DNA from: Paraglaciecola sp. L3A3
GTDB lineage: Bacteria; Pseudomonadota; Gammaproteobacteria; Enterobacterales; Alteromonadaceae
Direction of reading: 5' to 3'
DNA: 64,000 nucleotides
Assembly: GCF_009796765.1 (NCBI RefSeq)
Contig: NZ_CP047023.1
Span: forward strand, 186,001 to 250,000
In this document: positions 1 to 8,916 of the stretch, in pieces
How the letters are laid out: each line of letters begins with the position of its first letter
How positions within the stretch are numbered: the first letter of the stretch is position 1
Notes under the pieces: generated by a model
Told to the model about the DNA's origin: nothing
The model's input: the letters and a program-made list of their open reading frames with translations, nothing else
Databases searched by the model: none
Position numbers and translations under genes: made by a program

Positions 1-602
1 TTGACTCAAATAAATTTAGTTACTGGCCATTGTTAGTGTTTTTGGTTTTATTTGCACTGAGCTTGGTTAGTTGGTCTGCAAGTTATGCCAATATGTTAGC
101 GCCCTTTATTCAGAGTGGCAGTTTGGTATTTGGAGGCGGACATGTAGTTTTACCTTTATTACAGGCATCACTAGGAGATAGCATTAGTCAGGATGCATTT
201 GTTTTTGGCTATGCAGCCGCGCAAGGTGTTCCTGGCCCGATGTTTACGATTGCCACATATATTGGCGGTATAATGAATCCAGCAGTTCCATTGACTGGCG
301 CTTTATTAGCCACTTTAGCTATCTTTTTACCGGGATTTTTACTGGTATTAGCGTTAAGAAATGTTTGGCAAACATTGCTTGCTAATTGTTATTTTTTGGC
401 TGCAACAAGGGGAATCAATGCTGCCGTTGTGGGACTACTCATTGCCGCATTTTATAATCCGATATTGACTAGTGCGATAACTGATTTGTTTGATCTCGTA
501 TGGGTGATTGCAGGATTTTTGATACTAAAAATATTTAAACCACACATATGTATATTGATTGTTATTTTCATCACTCTAGGCTTAATAAGTGTGAATGTTT
601 AA
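1..602 (+). CDS. chrA: Chromate transporter ChrA, C-terminal part (5' end outside window)
   Basis: This is the C-terminal half of a CHR-family chromate ion transporter, an inner-membrane protein that exports chromate in characterised members. The frame is open back to the first bases of the window, so the gene starts upstream and the TTG near position 30 is not its real start. Seen in sequence: a chain of hydrophobic segments plus the CHR repeat signature FGGGHVVLPLL followed by QGVPGPMFTIATYIG, the conserved Gly/Pro-rich loop of one CHR domain. The stop codon overlaps the stop of the convergent GGDEF gene by four bases. The family is clear; the substrate is inferred from the family, and some CHR proteins have unknown substrates. 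Confidence 0.85.
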   Translation, partial: DSNKFSYWPLLVFLVLFALSLVSWSASYANMLAPFIQSGSLVFGGGHVVLPLLQASLGDSISQDAFVFGYAAAQGVPGPMFTIATYIGGIMNPAVPLTGALLATLAIFLPGFLLVLALRNVWQTLLANCYFLAATRGINAAVVGLLIAAFYNPILTSAITDLFDLVWVIAGFLILKIFKPHICILIVIFITLGLISVNV

Positions 603-1519
603 TCCCAGACACAACGGTTTCGACCGGCTTGTTTAGCTTTAAATAAGTTGGTGTCGGCCTTATCGAGTAATTCGGTTGCATTTGATAAAGTGCAAGTTTT
701 TTCTGTCGGCGAAAAAGTAGCGGCACCAATGCTAATAGTGACTATCTCGTGAGAAGCTCCAGTAGCCGAAGGTATATTCTGTTTACGTACTTTGTCGAGT
801 AAATCTTCTGCGACTGTTTTCGCGCCAGCTAAATCGGTAAAAGGTAATAATAGAACAAACTCTTCTCCGCCATATCTAGCTGAAAAATCCCTTTCTCGCC
901 TTTTGCTTGCTGCAATTAGTAAGGCAACCTTTTTTAAGCATTTATCGCCTTCTAAGTGACCAAATGCGTCGTTGAATAGCTTGAAATTATCAATGTCAAT
1001 TAACAGAGCTGAAAACGGGTGACCGCCACGCACGGCTGCATACCATTCCTGGTTAAGTGTCGTATCAAGTTGCATTCGATTGGCCAAACCGGTTAAACCG
1101 TCGGTACAAGATACTTGCGCTAGTTTTTTCTGTTGCGCCACCATTGCCATTAAATTTTTGACTCGTGAAACTAATATACTGGGTCGAACATTTTTATCGA
1201 TATAGTCAATAGCGCCCATTGCCAAACATTCATCTTCTTGGTCACGGGTAGGTTGTTCTGCTAAGAACATAATAGGGATATGGGAAGTTAACTGGCTATT
1301 CTTTACAAAAGCGCACAGTTCTTGGCCTGATATTATTGGAGTGTTTACAGCACTTAATACTAAGTCTATGTCTTTTAGCATGATGCTTTGTAACGCCGTT
1401 TTTCCATCCCGCGCAACTTCTACGTTGAACAGTTTAGAAAACAACGCACTTAGACTTGATATACAAATCACATCATCGTCAATAATAAGTAAGGTTAATT
1501 TGTTGGGGTAAGTTGACAT
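599..1519 (-). CDS. Response regulator-diguanylate cyclase with degenerate receiver
   Basis: The protein has 306 residues: an N-terminal CheY-like receiver (about 8-130) and a GGDEF domain (about 140-303) that should make cyclic di-GMP from two GTP. The active site reads GGEEF (about residues 217-221), and an RxxD inhibitory site (RERD) lies five residues before it, so catalysis with product feedback is expected. The receiver keeps the acidic cluster (D14-D16) and the lysine of DYIDK. However, the phospho-acceptor aspartate is replaced by alanine (LVLSAVNTP, A57), and the conserved Thr/Ser is also alanine (MFLAE). Phosphorylation by a histidine kinase therefore looks impossible, and the receiver may act as a dimerisation or protein-binding module. 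No kinase gene is adjacent. The call of the domains is firm; the signal is unknown. Confidence 0.9.
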   Translation of the reverse strand: MSTYPNKLTLLIIDDDVICISSLSALFSKLFNVEVARDGKTALQSIMLKDIDLVLSAVNTPIISGQELCAFVKNSQLTSHIPIMFLAEQPTRDQEDECLAMGAIDYIDKNVRPSILVSRVKNLMAMVAQQKKLAQVSCTDGLTGLANRMQLDTTLNQEWYAAVRGGHPFSALLIDIDNFKLFNDAFGHLEGDKCLKKVALLIAASKRRERDFSARYGGEEFVLLLPFTDLAGAKTVAEDLLDKVRKQNIPSATGASHEIVTISIGAATFSPTEKTCTLSNATELLDKADTNLFKAKQAGRNRCVWD

Positions 1520-1770
1520 AACATCCTTGAACTATACAACTAATGACAATGCTTCAATAATGGATAGCTAGCACTAAATTAGTAAAGACTCTAGAATACA
1601 TGATTGTCGAGCGAAAATTAAACAACTTAAAATATATTATTTAATAATATAGACATTAACTAGCTAATTTACTGCAAAAATAGTCGTTGTCAAAAATATT
1701 CTGTTATACCCAGTGAACCTTAAAATAAAAACACGTAAACTTAGGTTTTACATTTAATTGCGGTTTTTCT

Positions 1771-3588
1771 TTGTCACAACAGCCTATAGATCATTTTCTC
1801 TTGTTAACTAATGCAAAAGAAGTGCTAAAAAACACCTTTGGTTATGATCACTATAGAGACGGTCAAGCTGAAGTGATTACAAATATAATTAATCATAAAG
1901 ATGTGTTGGTCTTAATGCCAACTGGTGGTGGTAAATCTTTGTGTTATCAAATTCCAGCCATGATATTGCCGGGGTTAACGATTGTCATTTCCCCATTGAT
2001 TTCGTTAATGAAAGATCAAGTTGATGCGCTGTTAGCTAATGGTGTTAGTGCCGCTTATATCAACTCAAACTTATCACCTGAAGAAATATTTAATGTGTAT
2101 AAAGGCATGCAAGATGGTTTTTATAAGCTTATATATGTTGCTCCTGAAAGGTTAATGCAAGTTGATTTTATCGCGCGCCTTCAGTCATTGAGTATCAGTT
2201 TAATTGCTGTGGATGAAGCACACTGTGTCTCTCATTGGGGACACGACTTTCGCAAAGATTACCGATTACTTGGTCAACTAAAAGAAAAACTTCCTAATAC
2301 GCCTGTGATGGGCTTAACCGCTACTGCTGACTTAGCTACTCGAGCTGACATTGCTCACCAACTACGTTTAGATAACCCTTTTATATTTAAAGGCAGTTTT
2401 GATCGACCTAACATTCGATACAATCAAATCACCAAATATAAAGCTACTGATCAAGCGATTAGTTTTGTTAAGCAACAAGATGGTAGCGGTATTATTTATT
2501 GCAATAGCCGCAGAAAAGTAGACGAGTTATCTGTGGCGCTAGCTAAACAAGGTGTAAGTTGTGCTGGTTATCATGCTGGGTTAGAAGGGGCGATACGGGA
2601 TAAAATTCAACGTGATTTTATTCAAGATAGAATTGATGTGATTGTCGCAACAGTGGCATTTGGTATGGGCATTGATAAATCAAACGTGCGTTTTGTCGTG
2701 CATTTTGACTTACCCCGTAGTATTGAATCATATTATCAAGAAATTGGTCGAGCTGGGCGAGATGGTATGCCTGCTGAGGCGTTATTGTTATTTGATGAAA
2801 AAGACGCGGCACGTATCCGTCAATGGATATCTTCTGGTGAAAACCCAGAAAGAAATGCTGTTGAACTGCAAAAGTTTGCGGCAATGGAAGCTTTTGGTGA
2901 AGCACAAACTTGTAGACGTCAAATTCTGCTTAATTATTTTGCTGAGTATTCAGCAGGGCATTGCGGAAACTGTGATATTTGCCTAGATCCACCCAAAGCT
3001 TTCGACGGAACGGTTGATGCTCAGAAGATTCTTTCCTGTGTTCTACGATTACAACAAAATGTCGCTAGTCAATACGTCATTGATGTCTTACGTGGTAAAC
3101 AATTAAAACGTATTTTTGAAAATCAGCATGAACAACTTTCTACCTTTGGTATAGGAAAACAACAATCAGATGAGTATTGGCATAACCTGATTAATCAATT
3201 AATTCATCGAGGCTTGTTACGAGTTGATATCACCCAAAATGCTGTATTGAAATTAACCGAAGAAGCACGGCCTATGTTGAAAAACACCCAGTCTTTGCAA
3301 TTAGCGGTGCCAAGGTTGACTGTCAACTTAGGCAAAAAATCTAAATTCCAAGCGCAAGATTATGACCGAGCATTATTTGCCAAGCTTAAACATTTACGTA
3401 AAGTCATTGCAGAACAAGATGATGTACCACCTTTTGTGGTGTTTAGTGATGCAACTCTGGCTGATATGGCCAATAAATGCCCTGAGTCTTCGTCTGAATT
3501 TTTAGATATCCATGGCGTGGGTGCTACTAAGTTAGAGCGATATGGTGTGCGATTTATTGAAGCGATTAGTAAGCATATTAATAAATAA
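1771..3588 (+). CDS. recQ: ATP-dependent DNA helicase RecQ
   Basis: RecQ is a 3'-5' DNA helicase of the RecF recombination and fork-repair pathways. The 605-residue length is normal for bacterial RecQ. Seen in order: Walker A MPTGGGKSLCYQ (about residue 49), DEAH box VDEAHCVSHWGHDFR (about 148), motif LTATAD, motif VI YYQEIGRAGRDG, the zinc-binding cysteines of the RecQ-Ct region (CRRQ ... CGNCDIC, about 380-405), a winged-helix region, and a C-terminal HRDC domain ending HGVGATKLERYG. The start is TTG; no in-frame ATG occurs before the helicase core, and no good Shine-Dalgarno sequence precedes the TTG, so translation initiation may be weak. It stands alone, followed by dnaB after 83 bases. 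Confidence 0.96.
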   Translation: MSQQPIDHFLLLTNAKEVLKNTFGYDHYRDGQAEVITNIINHKDVLVLMPTGGGKSLCYQIPAMILPGLTIVISPLISLMKDQVDALLANGVSAAYINSNLSPEEIFNVYKGMQDGFYKLIYVAPERLMQVDFIARLQSLSISLIAVDEAHCVSHWGHDFRKDYRLLGQLKEKLPNTPVMGLTATADLATRADIAHQLRLDNPFIFKGSFDRPNIRYNQITKYKATDQAISFVKQQDGSGIIYCNSRRKVDELSVALAKQGVSCAGYHAGLEGAIRDKIQRDFIQDRIDVIVATVAFGMGIDKSNVRFVVHFDLPRSIESYYQEIGRAGRDGMPAEALLLFDEKDAARIRQWISSGENPERNAVELQKFAAMEAFGEAQTCRRQILLNYFAEYSAGHCGNCDICLDPPKAFDGTVDAQKILSCVLRLQQNVASQYVIDVLRGKQLKRIFENQHEQLSTFGIGKQQSDEYWHNLINQLIHRGLLRVDITQNAVLKLTEEARPMLKNTQSLQLAVPRLTVNLGKKSKFQAQDYDRALFAKLKHLRKVIAEQDDVPPFVVFSDATLADMANKCPESSSEFLDIHGVGATKLERYGVRFIEAISKHINK

Positions 3589-3671
3589 TCTAAGATCTTA
3601 GTTCGTCTTTGTATGGGTTAGTAGTAGTATCTCTGACATAATCTTTATTGTTTAATAAATTGATATAATCC

Positions 3672-5069
3672 ATGGCTGTAAAAGAAGTTTCTCGTAAAAA
3701 TAAAGATCAAAATGTTGAAAAACTAAAGATCCCACCACATTCTATCGAAGCCGAGCAGTCTGTCTTGGGCAGCATGTTAATTGCTCCTGACTCTTGGGAT
3801 AAAGTGGCAGAAATTGTAGTGGAAGATGATTTTTACAATCATTCCCATCAAGTTATTTATCGTTCTATTTTAGGTTTGTTATCGAAGAATGAACCCATTG
3901 ATTTAATTACTGTTTCTGAACATTTAGAAAATTTAGATGAATTAGAAGCAGCCGGCGGTTTTGCTTATTTAGGTGAGCTGGCACGGAATACACCAAGCTC
4001 AGCTAACGTGACTGCATATGCGCAAATTATTAAAGAGCGCGCAGTGACTCGTGAGTTAATCGGTGTGGCTCACGAAATTGCGGATACAGGTTATAATCCA
4101 GAAGGCCGAAATAGTGGCGAAATTTTGGATATGGCCGAAAGTAAGGTCTTCGAAATTGCTGAAAAAAGAACCGGCAAAAACGAAGGCCCTAAAAATGTTG
4201 AATCGGTGCTAGGTAAAACCATAGATCGATTAGAAGAGCTGGTTAAAAGTAATAAAGACGTGACAGGTGTGTCTACTGGATACACTGACTTAGATAAAAA
4301 AACCAGTGGTTTACAACCTTCTGACTTAATTATTCTCGCAGCACGTCCATCTATGGGGAAAACGACATTCGCCATGAACCTGTGCGAGAACGCAATGTTG
4401 TTGGAAACTAAGCCTGTATTAGTATTTAGTCTAGAAATGCCTGCAGAACAAATCATGATGCGTATGCTGGCGTCTTTAAGTCGTGTCGATCAGACCAAAG
4501 TGCGTACCGCTCAATTGGACGATGAAGATTGGGCTAGAATGTCAAATACTATGGCTATGTTAAAAGATAAAGATAACCTGTTTATTGATGACTCTTCGGG
4601 CCTAACTCCGATGGAAGTCAGGACCCGGGCAAGAAAATTAGCCCGAGATAAAGGTGGTATAAGTTTAATCATGATCGATTATTTGCAACTTATGCAAGTG
4701 CCTGGTTTAAGTGATAACCGTACCTTAGAAATTGCCGAAATATCTCGTTCTTTGAAATCTCTAGCAAAAGAGCTAGAAGTGCCAGTTGTTGCTCTATCTC
4801 AGTTAAATCGTAGTCTAGAACAAAGAAGTGATAAAAGGCCGATAAACTCGGATTTACGGGAATCAGGTTCCATAGAGCAAGATGCGGATTTGATCATGTT
4901 CATTTATAGAGACGAAGTCTATAACGAACAAAGTACCGAAAAAGGGATTGCCGAAATTATCATTGGTAAACAACGTAATGGCCCGATAGGGACATCTAGA
5001 TTAACCTTCCAAGGGCAGTTTTCGCGCTTCGATAATTATGCTGGCCCAGCCATAGAAGATGAGTATTAA
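3672..5069 (+). CDS. dnaB: Replicative DNA helicase DnaB
   Basis: DnaB is the hexameric 5'-3' helicase that unwinds the chromosome at the replication fork and recruits DnaG primase. The 465 residues match the family length. The N-terminal domain (about 20-125) starts IPPHSIEAEQSVLGSML. The RecA-like C-terminal domain carries Walker A ARPSMGKTT (about residue 227), the SLEMP motif, Walker B IMIDYLQLM, the SQLNRSLEQR glutamine/arginine motif and DLRESGSIEQDAD. There is no intein. It is followed by a strong hairpin terminator shared with the convergent OmpA-family gene. Confidence 0.97.
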   Translation: MAVKEVSRKNKDQNVEKLKIPPHSIEAEQSVLGSMLIAPDSWDKVAEIVVEDDFYNHSHQVIYRSILGLLSKNEPIDLITVSEHLENLDELEAAGGFAYLGELARNTPSSANVTAYAQIIKERAVTRELIGVAHEIADTGYNPEGRNSGEILDMAESKVFEIAEKRTGKNEGPKNVESVLGKTIDRLEELVKSNKDVTGVSTGYTDLDKKTSGLQPSDLIILAARPSMGKTTFAMNLCENAMLLETKPVLVFSLEMPAEQIMMRMLASLSRVDQTKVRTAQLDDEDWARMSNTMAMLKDKDNLFIDDSSGLTPMEVRTRARKLARDKGGISLIMIDYLQLMQVPGLSDNRTLEIAEISRSLKSLAKELEVPVVALSQLNRSLEQRSDKRPINSDLRESGSIEQDADLIMFIYRDEVYNEQSTEKGIAEIIIGKQRNGPIGTSRLTFQGQFSRFDNYAGPAIEDEY

Positions 5070-5142
5070 TAGCAATTAGTGATAATGATTTTTGCTAGCT
5101 GAACACTTATATTTATTGGTTTATATCATATTAAAGACAAAA

Positions 5143-5169
5143 AAAAGAGATGCTAAAAGCATCTCTTTT
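5143..5169. terminator. Bidirectional rho-independent terminator between dnaB and the OmpA-family gene
   Basis: A 12-bp perfect stem, AAAAGAGATGCT paired with AGCATCTCTTTT, closes on a three-base loop. It has A-tracts on the left and T-tracts on the right, so it can terminate transcription from both convergent genes. Confidence 0.9.
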
Positions 5170-5186
5170 TTTGTGTTAAGACTAAC

Positions 5187-6284
5187 TTACTTCTTAACTT
5201 TTACTCTTGTGCTTGCAGTTACTTTAGCCGTAATGCGACGGTTAATTTTATGTGCAGCAGCAGTATTAGACGTATCTAATAATTGAGTTTCACCGAAACC
5301 TTTAACAGTTAAGCGATTAGGATTAATGCCGTATTCTTTAACAAATAAGTCACTAACAGCTTTAGCTCGTTTTTCAGAAAGCATCATGTTGTAGCCTGCA
5401 TCACCTGGTGCTGATGCATGTCCTTCAATCACTGTATCTGTTGATGGGAATCGTTTCATGAAGTCAGCAAATTCTTTAAGCTGAGGATCAAGAGGATATT
5501 GCACAACGGCACTGTTATTAGCGAATAATACTTTAATATTCACTGACACTTGTTCTTCAGTAAATATGCTACAGCCATTTGCATCAACTTTGTCTTCAGC
5601 TGGTGTGTTAGCACATTTATCTTTACCATCTACAACACCGTCGTTATCAGTATCTATTGATTGAGCAACGATTGCGCAACCTTTACTATCAACTTTAGTT
5701 CCGTATGGAGTATTGGCACAGCTATCCATGTTATTGCTAACGCCATCATTATCACTGTCTTTAGAAGCTGCTGGAGCCGAACTCGCGCCAAATGCATAAG
5801 CAAGACCTAACTTGTATCCCATATGGGTATTGTCAGTGTCTAAATTCTGATATGCCGCAATTTCAGTAATAATTTTAAAGTTTTCGTTTAGATCCCAGTG
5901 CTTACCTAAACCTAAATCTAGGTAGTAATCACTTTCTGCAATCTTGGTACGCTTCACACCACCGAAGACATAGAACAAGTCATCTTCTAGGAAATATAAC
6001 GCATCTGCACCAAAGCGATTACTTGAATAGTCGCTAGGAGTGGCATCGATATCAAAGCTTGAAGCTTCAATTCGAGCAGCCCACTGTGGTTTAAATCTAA
6101 AACCAAATTCCACTCCTAAGCCTTTACCACTATCTAAGTAGAAAGGCGCGCCAGTTTCGGCATGATCAGTTTTGTAATATTCAACAAACCCACCAACCCA
6201 CTTTTCGCCTTCTTTATTTGACTCAGCTTGTACACTTGAAGTCATAGCTAAAGCAATTGCACTAGCGACTAATAATTTTTTCAT
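5187..6284 (-). CDS. OmpA-family outer-membrane protein with thrombospondin type 3 repeats
   Basis: The 365-residue protein has a Sec signal peptide (MKKLLVASAIALAMTSSVQA), an eight-stranded OmpA-type barrel (about 25-190), two calcium-binding TSP3-like repeats (DSDNDGVSNNMDSC and DTDNDGVVDGKDKC, about 195-240) and a C-terminal OmpA/MotB-like domain (about 245-350) expected to bind peptidoglycan. This is the architecture of major OprF-like porins. One oddity: the position of the diaminopimelate-contacting aspartate (GHTD in most relatives) reads GHAS (S291), while the arginine of LSEKRA and the NRR motif are kept. The start is supported by AAGG upstream of the ATG. It is a single-gene unit, terminated with dnaB. 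Confidence 0.92.
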   Translation of the reverse strand: MKKLLVASAIALAMTSSVQAESNKEGEKWVGGFVEYYKTDHAETGAPFYLDSGKGLGVEFGFRFKPQWAARIEASSFDIDATPSDYSSNRFGADALYFLEDDLFYVFGGVKRTKIAESDYYLDLGLGKHWDLNENFKIITEIAAYQNLDTDNTHMGYKLGLAYAFGASSAPAASKDSDNDGVSNNMDSCANTPYGTKVDSKGCAIVAQSIDTDNDGVVDGKDKCANTPAEDKVDANGCSIFTEEQVSVNIKVLFANNSAVVQYPLDPQLKEFADFMKRFPSTDTVIEGHASAPGDAGYNMMLSEKRAKAVSDLFVKEYGINPNRLTVKGFGETQLLDTSNTAAAHKINRRITAKVTASTRVKVKK

Positions 6285-6367
6285 CTGTGATTTTCCTTAA
6301 AATTTTAAATGTCATTAAATATTTGCTAATTCTACCATTAAATTTGTAGATCGAAACATCCTTTATT

Positions 6368-6787
6368 TCATTCCCCTGATAACGTCGCAATTAAGTGACG
6401 GCTACCAGCTCTGTTGCGATGTTCGCCTAGTATTATTCCTTGCCACATACCTAACGCCAGCGCACCGTCACTTATAGGGACGGACACGTGGCTGCCAAGT
6501 AAACTGGCTTTAATATGAGCGGGCATATCATCAGCCCCTTCATAGTTATGCAGATAATAGGCCATATTATCTGGTACCATCTTATTGATATGTGTCTCCA
6601 TATCTTGCCTAACGGTAGGATCGGCATTTTCGTTGATGGTTAAACTGGCACTCGTATGCTGGATAAACAGGTGCAATAAACCCGTCGATATATTTGCCAA
6701 ATCGCTCAATTGGCTCACTACCTCATCAGTAATAAGGTGATAACCTCTAGATTTGGGCTTTAAAATTAAACGTTGTTGAGTCCACAT
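6368..6787 (-). CDS. yjbQ: YjbQ family protein (UPF0047)
   Basis: The 139-residue protein matches the YjbQ/UPF0047 family, small trimeric proteins; E. coli YjbQ has weak thiamin phosphate synthase activity, and its true role is unsettled. Seen motifs are [17 protein letters not shown] (about 41-57), the [14 protein letters not shown] stretch with family-conserved His and Asp residues, and the C-terminal [13 protein letters not shown]. It lies three bases after the cheX-like stop and is probably translated from the zur-cheX-yjbQ transcript. Family assignment is firm; function is not. Confidence 0.92.
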   Translation of the reverse strand: MWTQQRLILKPKSRGYHLITDEVVSQLSDLANISTGLLHLFIQHTSASLTINENADPTVRQDMETHINKMVPDNMAYYLHNYEGADDMPAHIKASLLGSHVSVPISDGALALGMWQGIILGEHRNRAGSRHLIATLSGE

Positions 6788-6790
6788 AAC

Positions 6791-7255
6791 TTACTTATTA
6801 AAACACATTTCTAAATATAAATTACCCGATGGGTGGGTAAATGGCATGACCATTTTTTTCCCATCGACTTGATGATCAATTGTATGATTTTTGCCTGAGA
6901 CTATCATAGGGGTTGCCATACCAAAGTTGTATCCTTTTTGGTCAAGATCATTTTTAGCCCCTCCACAAATCATGTTTGTTATTTCGCCTACCATATCATT
7001 CACATCTGAATTGATGCCTTCTGGCTTTTCACCTAACATTTTGTGCATGATTTCAAGGACTAAACTTTCTTCAAAGGAGATAGAAAGAGAACCTTTAATA
7101 TCGTCTCCTACCATACCTATTAATCCGGATACATCGCCACCTGCCTGATTATTTCCCTTTTTTTGGGGTTTACCGGGAGTCAGTTTTGTCTGGGCCATAG
7201 TTTCTATCACATTGAGTAATGCAATAATAAATGGATTAATAAATTCAGAATTCAT
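6791..7255 (-). CDS. cheX: CheX-like chemotaxis phosphatase
   Basis: This 154-residue protein resembles CheX, which removes phosphate from CheY-P. The diagnostic CheC/CheX/FliY signature E-x2-N is present as MVGEITNMICGGAKNDL (E91, N94), followed by the Gly-rich helix end, with the remaining fold at IVSGKNHTI and SGNLYLEMCF. No other chemotaxis genes lie nearby. It is placed between zur and yjbQ, so it may act on a receiver encoded elsewhere or on one of the receiver-GGDEF proteins. That partner is a guess. Residues 28-40 (PGKPQKKGNNQAG) form a polar loop likely to be disordered. Confidence 0.85.
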   Translation of the reverse strand: MNSEFINPFIIALLNVIETMAQTKLTPGKPQKKGNNQAGGDVSGLIGMVGDDIKGSLSISFEESLVLEIMHKMLGEKPEGINSDVNDMVGEITNMICGGAKNDLDQKGYNFGMATPMIVSGKNHTIDHQVDGKKMVMPFTHPSGNLYLEMCFNK

Positions 7256-7284
7256 TTACGCAAATTTTCCTTAATTTCAGGCTC

Positions 7285-7734
7285 TTATTGACAAGCTGAA
7301 CAGGTTCCGTGGGCTTCGATTGTTTGTTTTAATACATTAAATCCAACAGAGTTAGCTTGTTTATTTAATGTATCTTTTAATCCTACCGATTGTATTTCTT
7401 GCACTTCACCACACGTGTCACAAATTAAAAATTGTACAGGATGATGGCAATCAAAATGATGGCAAGCAACAAAAGCATTAGTTGATTCGATTTTATGAAT
7501 CAAGCCAAATTCCAGTAAAAAATCTAGCGTGCGATATATAGTAGCCGGTTTCGCATTAGCTTCTGTTAATTTAAGTTCATCGAGTAATTCATAAGCGCCA
7601 ACTGCTCCTTCATGACCTAATAATAGGGCGTAGATTTTTTCTCTTAATAGAGTGAATCTAGCACCTTTATCTTCACAAAACTGCCTTGCTTTGTATATTT
7701 GTGACTCAACATTTTGTTGATCAGTAATAATCAC
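7285..7734 (-). CDS. zur: Zinc uptake regulator Zur (Fur family)
   Basis: The 149-residue protein is a Fur-family repressor that, with zinc bound, shuts off zinc-uptake genes. It has an N-terminal winged helix (about 10-90, with ATIYRTLDFLLEFGLIHKI) and a dimerisation domain with the histidine-rich metal site (ACHHFDCHHPVQF). The structural-zinc cysteine pairs are CDTC and CSAC at the C-terminus. The sequence FDCHHPVQFLICDTCG and the short C-terminal end fit Zur better than Fur. The start is GTG, chosen because GAAGGA lies six bases upstream. It heads the operon zur-cheX-yjbQ and is divergent from nudC. No clear Zur box was seen in the 155-bp gap before nudC. Confidence 0.9.
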   Translation of the reverse strand: MIITDQQNVESQIYKARQFCEDKGARFTLLREKIYALLLGHEGAVGAYELLDELKLTEANAKPATIYRTLDFLLEFGLIHKIESTNAFVACHHFDCHHPVQFLICDTCGEVQEIQSVGLKDTLNKQANSVGFNVLKQTIEAHGTCSACQ

Positions 7735-7889
7735 TTGATTTCCTTCAAAATAAACGGGTGAATAATAGCACTAATCATCGTTTATGAGGTAGTGGTATTA
7801 AAATTTTTGCATCATCTTAATTCTATCATGCATATCTTGGATTTTGCGTGTTAATCTTACCATCAATATAGTCAGTGTTAACCTTTATT

Positions 7890-8711
7890 ATGATTGAACA
7901 AAATATAACTATTAGCCACGAAACATTAGCCATTTGGTTTGTTTTTAGTGGCGATAAAATGTTAATTCCAAAAGAAAACTCACATTTACTCAAGTGTCGT
8001 TGGCAAAACTTAGCATTTGCTCATGCATATAAACAACAAATTGTTAAAATTGGTAGTTATAAAGAATTACCGTGTTTGTTAGTCGACATGGGCAACGAAA
8101 CGATTGACGAAGAAGATTTAGCACTGGTGGGCTTGCGTAGTGTATTAAATGAATGTTCAGATACCTTTTTTGGCATAGCTGCAAGGTCTTGGCAAGTCGC
8201 TTTGTTTATCCGAACCCATAGGTTTTGTGGCCAATGTGGTTCTAAAATGCAACAAGTTGATTGGGAAATGGCTATGCAATGTATGCGTTGCAGTCATAGG
8301 TGTTACCCGAGAATTTCACCATGTATTATAGTTGCGATACGTAACAAAGATAAAATCCTCTTGGCGCAAGGAAAGTCCCAGCAATCACGAAATATGTATT
8401 CTATTATCGCAGGATTTGTTGAAAGTGGCGAAACCTTAGAACAAGCGGTGCATAGAGAAGTCTTTGAGGAAGTAGGGATTAAAGTCAAAAACCTTAAATA
8501 TTTTGCCAGTCAGCCTTGGCCTTTCCCTCATGCATTAATGATGGGCTATTTAGCTGATTTTGATTCATGCGATATTCAAGTCGACGGCAAAGAAATACTA
8601 AGAGCTGGTTGGTTTGATATCAGTGAATTGCCTAATATCCCACCTAAACTTTCTATTGCGGGACAACTCATAGAACAAACTATTACAGAGATTCAACAAA
8701 GTTCTTGCTAA
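7890..8711 (+). CDS. nudC: NAD(H) pyrophosphatase / NAD-cap hydrolase NudC
   Basis: NudC splits NADH to NMNH and AMP and removes NAD caps from RNA 5' ends. The 273-residue protein has a central four-cysteine zinc ribbon (CGQCGSKM ... CMRCSHRC, about 113-135), a Nudix box (GFVESGETLEQAVHREVFEE followed by VGI), and the NADH-pyrophosphatase signature SQPWPFPHALM just downstream. The ATG at 7890 is preferred. An in-frame GTG five codons upstream is possible, and neither has a strong ribosome-binding site. It stands alone, divergent from zur. Confidence 0.95.
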   Translation: MIEQNITISHETLAIWFVFSGDKMLIPKENSHLLKCRWQNLAFAHAYKQQIVKIGSYKELPCLLVDMGNETIDEEDLALVGLRSVLNECSDTFFGIAARSWQVALFIRTHRFCGQCGSKMQQVDWEMAMQCMRCSHRCYPRISPCIIVAIRNKDKILLAQGKSQQSRNMYSIIAGFVESGETLEQAVHREVFEEVGIKVKNLKYFASQPWPFPHALMMGYLADFDSCDIQVDGKEILRAGWFDISELPNIPPKLSIAGQLIEQTITEIQQSSC

Positions 8712-8916
8712 CCAGCTTAGTTAAACAGATATAGCAACAAGGTTTGAATTTTTAGTGTTTAGAATGTTTGAAATTTAATCAACACAAACAAACTGTTCAA
8801 CTTTTTGTCTAATTTACTTAGCTTCAAGCCGTAAAGCCGCTACAATACTGCCAATTTTTATGCCTGATACAATCAAATTGTCATTGGGCGAGCTTTATTA
8901 TGACTAGAGGTAACTG

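Noticed and set aside
2618..2986. Open frames on both strands inside recQ
   Set aside because: They lie wholly within the conserved helicase core, have no family features and are shadows of recQ.
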